Shown in pieces: positions 60,563 through 64,000 of a stretch of DNA of 64,000 bases (position 1 is its first letter; every line of letters starts with the position of its first letter). Both the position numbers and the translations under genes were made by a program. This DNA is from Dawidia cretensis (GTDB lineage Bacteria; Bacteroidota; Bacteroidia; Cytophagales; Cyclobacteriaceae): assembly GCF_018598175.1 (NCBI RefSeq), contig NZ_JAHESE010000009.1, positions 1 through 64,000 of the forward strand. The letters are read 5' to 3'. The notes under the pieces were generated by a model. That model saw nothing but the letters and a program-made list of their open reading frames with translations, was not told where the DNA came from and ran no database searches.

Positions 60563-62071
60563 CTATTGAGATAATAGTGGAGCCGAAGACAACGTTTTGT
60601 CAGCCAACGGAAGGACAAATTTGAAAGTAGTTCCCTTGCCGGGCTGGCTGGCGACCTCGATAGCCGACTGATGCAGCTCCAGAATCTTCTTGACGATGGC
60701 CAGTCCGATTCCCATTCCTTTTTTAGGCGTAGAAATTCCGTCCAATTGCTTATAGCGTTCGAAAATGTAAAACTGGTCTTCGGATGAAATTCCGATACCC
60801 GTATCTACTATTTGAACCTTTATCCCACCATTATCCCTTGTAAGTTGGATGGTAATATCGCCGCCGTCAGGTGTAAACTTGAACGCGTTGTCAAGTAAAT
60901 TTTGAAACACCCGTTCGGTAAGGGCGATGTCGGCAAACACGGGGGGTAAGTTGCTGGGCGAGTTTAAGCGCAGATTGATGGAGCATTCTTTGGCTTTGAG
61001 TTGATAGGCCATCAATATGTCGGATGCCAGCTCATCAAGTCTAAAAGGCTCTTTTTGTGGCGTGGTTACGTTGCCTTCCAGTTTGGCGTATTGGAAAAGC
61101 TGCTCTACGAGCCCCGAGAGTTTCTTAGCGCCGTCATGCACTACCGCCAAATACTTGTCTTTGTCACTTTGTGTCAGTACATCCTTTTTCATCATCAGCG
61201 TTTCGACATATCCCTGCATGATGGATAAAGGTGTTCTGAGGTCGTGCGAAACATTGGCGATCAGTTCCTGGCGGAACCTGTCGGTGGCTGTGATCTTTTG
61301 GATGTTGTTGACAATCACATCGGCCATGTCGTTAAACGTGGACGTTAGCACACCCAGATTCCCCTGAGCGTATCCTTTAATGCGGGCTGAATAGTCGCCC
61401 TCCTTGAAGCGCCTGACCGTGCCCGCAATGGTACAGATGCTGTCCGTAATAAGAAAAAAGGTCACGACGCCTACAATGAACGCCGTGAGCAGCGCGGACA
61501 AGAAGATGTAGACACTGAGGCGGGTATAGAAATGGTCGTTGATGGCGCTCAATATCTCTTTCTGCTTTTGACTGGACAATACGGCATATACATACCCAAC
61601 CAGGTGGTTGTTCTCATATACCGGCGCGGCAGAAAAGATACTCGGTTCGCTCGGGTCTTTGGGATTGTCGCCCATGGGATACAACATATCATCCTGCGTG
61701 GCGAGCCATTGCTTAATAATGGCCATATCAACGCAGTGCATCTGTACCGTTGTATCAGGCACGACGTAGTCCATGATCCCGCCGGCCGTATCAAGCAGAT
61801 AAATTTCCACGCTGGGATTCGCGACCATCGTGGAATGGATGATGTCATGCGTGACGGTGGTGTCGGGCTTGCCGTTTTTAAAAGGCTGCGTGAATGTAGC
61901 TAAATGGTGCGCCAGGTCGCCGTAAAGTTGCTGGTGGGCGGTGGTGTAATAACTCTTTGAAAATCCGGAGGCGATAGCCACGAATGCAACACCCAGTATA
62001 ATGAGCAGCACGGTGAATACTCCGGCAATTTTCCAAAAGAGAAGATTTCCCCGGATTGTTTTGACCGACAT
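60563..62071 (-). CDS. membrane sensor histidine kinase
   Basis: 502 residues: transmembrane helix 1 (about 14-36), a periplasmic sensor domain (about 37-185), helix 2 (about 186-210), HAMP (about 212-265), HisKA with NVSHDLRTPLSIMQG (about 275-288), HATPase with NAFKFTPDGG, DTGIGI and KGMGIGLAIV. It belongs to the OmpR/PhoR-type kinases and starts 10 bases after its response regulator. The signal sensed is unknown. All catalytic residues are present. Confidence 0.95.
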   Translation of the reverse strand: MSVKTIRGNLLFWKIAGVFTVLLIILGVAFVAIASGFSKSYYTTAHQQLYGDLAHHLATFTQPFKNGKPDTTVTHDIIHSTMVANPSVEIYLLDTAGGIMDYVVPDTTVQMHCVDMAIIKQWLATQDDMLYPMGDNPKDPSEPSIFSAAPVYENNHLVGYVYAVLSSQKQKEILSAINDHFYTRLSVYIFLSALLTAFIVGVVTFFLITDSICTIAGTVRRFKEGDYSARIKGYAQGNLGVLTSTFNDMADVIVNNIQKITATDRFRQELIANVSHDLRTPLSIMQGYVETLMMKKDVLTQSDKDKYLAVVHDGAKKLSGLVEQLFQYAKLEGNVTTPQKEPFRLDELASDILMAYQLKAKECSINLRLNSPSNLPPVFADIALTERVFQNLLDNAFKFTPDGGDITIQLTRDNGGIKVQIVDTGIGISSEDQFYIFERYKQLDGISTPKKGMGIGLAIVKKILELHQSAIEVASQPGKGTTFKFVLPLADKTLSSAPLLSQ

Positions 62072-62081
62072 AGGTAGGTTG

Positions 62082-62792
62082 TTAAAGGTCTTCGTTAAAC
62101 CTGTAGCCTACGCCCCAGGTTGTTAAAATGAATTTCGGGTTCGAAACATCACCCTCGATCTTGCTGCGAAGGCGGTTGATGTGGCTGTTTACAGTATGCT
62201 CGTATCCTTCGAAGTCGTAGCCCCAGATCAGGTTCAATAAATTCTTACGGCTGTAGCTCTTGCCAGGATTTGAAGCCAACAGCGTGATGAGGTCGAATTC
62301 TTTTGGCGATAGCTCGATACGCACGCTGTTCAGTGTTACCTTCCTCTTGTCCGCATCTATTTTTAAATCGCCGTAGGTCATAATGGAAGAGGCTGCAAGT
62401 CCGCCTTCCGGGCTATGGTGGTCTTCGCTTCTGCGGAAAATAACTTTCACCCGTGCAATGAATTCCCGGATGCTGAAGGGCTTCGTGAGATAATCATCGG
62501 CACCCGTTTCAAGGCCCATAACCTTGTCGATTTCTTCAGACCTTGCCGTTAGCATCATAATGGGTGTCTGCCGGTCGGCCTGCCTGATCTTCCGGCATAC
62601 CTCCATGCCATTGAGGCCGGGTAGCATAATGTCGAGAATGATAAGGTCGAAGGCACTGCTTTTTGCGGCATTAAGCCCGAGATGCCCGGATGCCGCGGTG
62701 ATTACGTCACAACCGAGGTCGCGAAGGTGAATGGTGAGGAGCTCTACGATGTCGCTGTCGTCTTCTACGATTAAAATCTGCTTGCTGGCCAT
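62082..62792 (-). CDS. OmpR/PhoB family response regulator
   Basis: 236 residues from the ATG before ASKQILIVEDD; an open extension upstream to 62900 is not needed and would run through the divergent promoter region. Receiver (phosphoacceptor Asp in LIILDIMLPGLNG, Lys in DYLTKPFS) and winged-helix output domain (ELSPKEFDLITLLASNPGKSYSRKNLLNLIWG, HINRLRSKIE). It pairs with the kinase that follows. Divergent from the spondin lipoprotein gene 110 bases away, a possible target. Confidence 0.96.
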   Translation of the reverse strand: MASKQILIVEDDSDIVELLTIHLRDLGCDVITAASGHLGLNAAKSSAFDLIILDIMLPGLNGMEVCRKIRQADRQTPIMMLTARSEEIDKVMGLETGADDYLTKPFSIREFIARVKVIFRRSEDHHSPEGGLAASSIMTYGDLKIDADKRKVTLNSVRIELSPKEFDLITLLASNPGKSYSRKNLLNLIWGYDFEGYEHTVNSHINRLRSKIEGDVSNPKFILTTWGVGYRFNEDL

Positions 62793-62830
62793 ACCACAAA
62801 ATTGATAAAAAAAGCAATAGCGGGCTGTGA

Positions 62831-62838
62831 TACTTTTG
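62831..62838 (+). promoter_or_regulatory. -7 box of the spondin lipoprotein gene
   Basis: TACTTTTG, a perfect TAnnTTTG box, about 58 bases of leader before the ATG at 62903. The only TTG upstream lies 26 bases away, somewhat far for a -33 element. Confidence 0.4.
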
Positions 62839-62902
62839 TTACAATTCCGCAACCGCAGTGGGATACTGTTTCTTTTGTTTTGAGTCCTTAAACCAATCAC
62901 TC

Positions 62903-64000
62903 ATGAAACAAAACATTATTAAATCAGTTGCGGTGCTTATGGTGGCACTTGCCGGAACATCGTGTAGTGACGACGACACCGCTATGACGGAGTCCACGAT
63001 GATCACGATAGAAAATGTGCTGGATAGTAAACCACTTGTTGAATCGGGCAGCTTTCAGGGCATGGGAACACCCCCGGTGATATTGCCCGGGCAATCGGTA
63101 TCTTTCTCGTTTTCCGCGGCGAAGAACCAGCGGCTCACATTTGCTACGATGTATGGATGGAGCAATGACCTTTTCTTCGCGCCCGAGAACCCCGGTATTA
63201 CGCTATACAATGAAGATGGAACTCCCATCACCGGCGATGTGTCATCACAAGTCAGGTTGTGGGATAATGGAACCCGCGTAAACCAGACTCCGGGCGCAGA
63301 TGTGTCGCACCCTGGTGCTGCCGAGACTGCCACGAAGAATATTAAAGAGGTAAACGGTACCGACGACTATGGTCATGCGTATCTCCCCGCTTCGCAGCTA
63401 ATGAAGCTAACGCTGAACTACAATGGAAATTCGACGTTTACGCTCACGATCATGAATAATTCGGGTGGCACAAACAACGAAACGCCGTTTAGCCCTGGCG
63501 TGTGGGCGATTTCCTATGTTGCCGGCGGAAACTTATTATTGCCGGAGCCGGTCTATTCAAAGGACAAACCTTCTGCAAATGGTCTTACCAACATCGCTGA
63601 AGCCGGTGATAATGCGGTACTGAACACTTACCTCGCCGGATTGACCGGTACGTTCACACCATTATCACCTGTGCTTGTGTTCGTGTACAATGGAGTTGAA
63701 AATCCGTTTTATAAAACAGGCGAGAAAGATAGAGGCATGGGATTGAAAGACCTTGCGCAGAAGGGAGATGGGAGTATGCTCGCCGCGGCGCTAAAAACGA
63801 CGCCCGGCGTGAAGGAAGTATACCTTCTGAAGGAGATGGACAACACGGTGTTGCTGCCCAGGATCAATGGTGCTGCCGGGGGGAAGGTCTCACAGCAACT
63901 TACCATTGCCAAAGGCGACCGGATTGCGCTGGCGACCATGTATGGCTTTTCCAATGATTGGTTCTTTGCTACTACGGGAGCGGACGTCGATGCCATGCAG
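62903..64000 (+). CDS. spondin-domain lipoprotein (cut by window end)
   Basis: The frame is open from the ATG at 62903 to the window end (366 codons, no stop). Signal and lipobox: MVALAGTSC, then SDDDT. A spondin N-terminal-like domain is visible at about 32-200 (ITIENVLDSKPLVESGSF, TFATMYGWSNDLFFAPEN, ITGDVSSQVRLWDNGTRVNQTPG) and a second begins near 270 (VYLLKEMDNTVLLPRINGA, LATMYGFSNDWFFA). Spondin-domain lipoproteins are common in Bacteroidota and have no fixed role. It is divergent from an OmpR-type regulator gene. Confidence 0.85.
   Translation, partial: MKQNIIKSVAVLMVALAGTSCSDDDTAMTESTMITIENVLDSKPLVESGSFQGMGTPPVILPGQSVSFSFSAAKNQRLTFATMYGWSNDLFFAPENPGITLYNEDGTPITGDVSSQVRLWDNGTRVNQTPGADVSHPGAAETATKNIKEVNGTDDYGHAYLPASQLMKLTLNYNGNSTFTLTIMNNSGGTNNETPFSPGVWAISYVAGGNLLLPEPVYSKDKPSANGLTNIAEAGDNAVLNTYLAGLTGTFTPLSPVLVFVYNGVENPFYKTGEKDRGMGLKDLAQKGDGSMLAAALKTTPGVKEVYLLKEMDNTVLLPRINGAAGGKVSQQLTIAKGDRIALATMYGFSNDWFFATTGADVDAMQ

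Noticed and set aside
1-64000. CRISPR array, prophage or insertion sequence
   Set aside because: No regularly spaced 24-40 base repeats, transposase, integrase or terminal inverted repeats with target duplications were seen; the tail-fibre-like protein has a signal peptide and no phage neighbours.

Overview
The window (about 50% GC) comes from a Bacteroidota genome, most likely the Cytophagales (Chryseolinea/Ohtaekwangia-like; inferred from gene content, not proven). The signs are a SusC/SusD pair with a hybrid two-component regulator, type IX secretion (T9SS) sorting domains, lipoproteins with aspartate-rich starts after the cysteine, CCA-less tRNAs and several TAnnTTTG-type -7 promoter boxes.

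Region by region. 0.1-3.6 kb: a three-gene overlapping ethanolamine operon (permease, EutB, EutC). 3.6-20.5 kb: a polysaccharide utilisation locus read leftward: RMD1-family protein, SusR-type hybrid regulator, GH31 alpha-xylosidase-like enzyme, SusC, SusD, surface glycan-binding lipoprotein, then a DUF6807/PmoA-like protein and an SDR. LacI-type operator-like palindromes lie in front of the GH31 gene. 20.6-25.3 kb: S1/P1 nuclease, HxlR regulator, an AraC regulator followed by a partial copy of itself, an Atu4866-type protein, a DUF1330 protein and a lipoprotein.

25.4-43.2 kb: a signalling island read leftward. Two copies of a two-gene surface module (an exported protein with a shared N-terminal domain plus a T9SS-sorted protein) are followed upstream by a five-gene operon (HPt, inner-membrane protein, beta-barrel-like protein, degenerate hybrid kinase, Reg_prop hybrid kinase), a PAS kinase/LuxR response regulator pair and a truncated PAS/DHp protein. 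Four transcription units here (both surface modules, the HPt operon, the truncated kinase) share one promoter layout not explained by any gene call: CCTGAT-N10-TCAGC-N6-CTGATT-N20 followed by a -7 box. I regard this as one regulon and the best candidate for an undescribed system.

43.5-52.5 kb: tRNA-Asn, an esterase-like hydrolase, a membrane protein/wHTH/radical SAM/CreD group whose two promoters carry the same ACTTT-N7-AAAGTACTT operator, PruA, a YjjG-like phosphatase with an ArsR regulator, a carboxypeptidase-regulatory-like protein and a tRNA-Pro with the unusual anticodon AGG. 52.8-60 kb: an ECF sigma factor and TPR membrane protein converge on an exported CHAT (caspase-like) protein and a PKD outer-membrane protein; a lipoprotein beyond them has an ECF-type promoter. 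60-64 kb: an NTF2-like protein, an OmpR-type two-component pair and the start of a spondin-domain lipoprotein cut by the window end.
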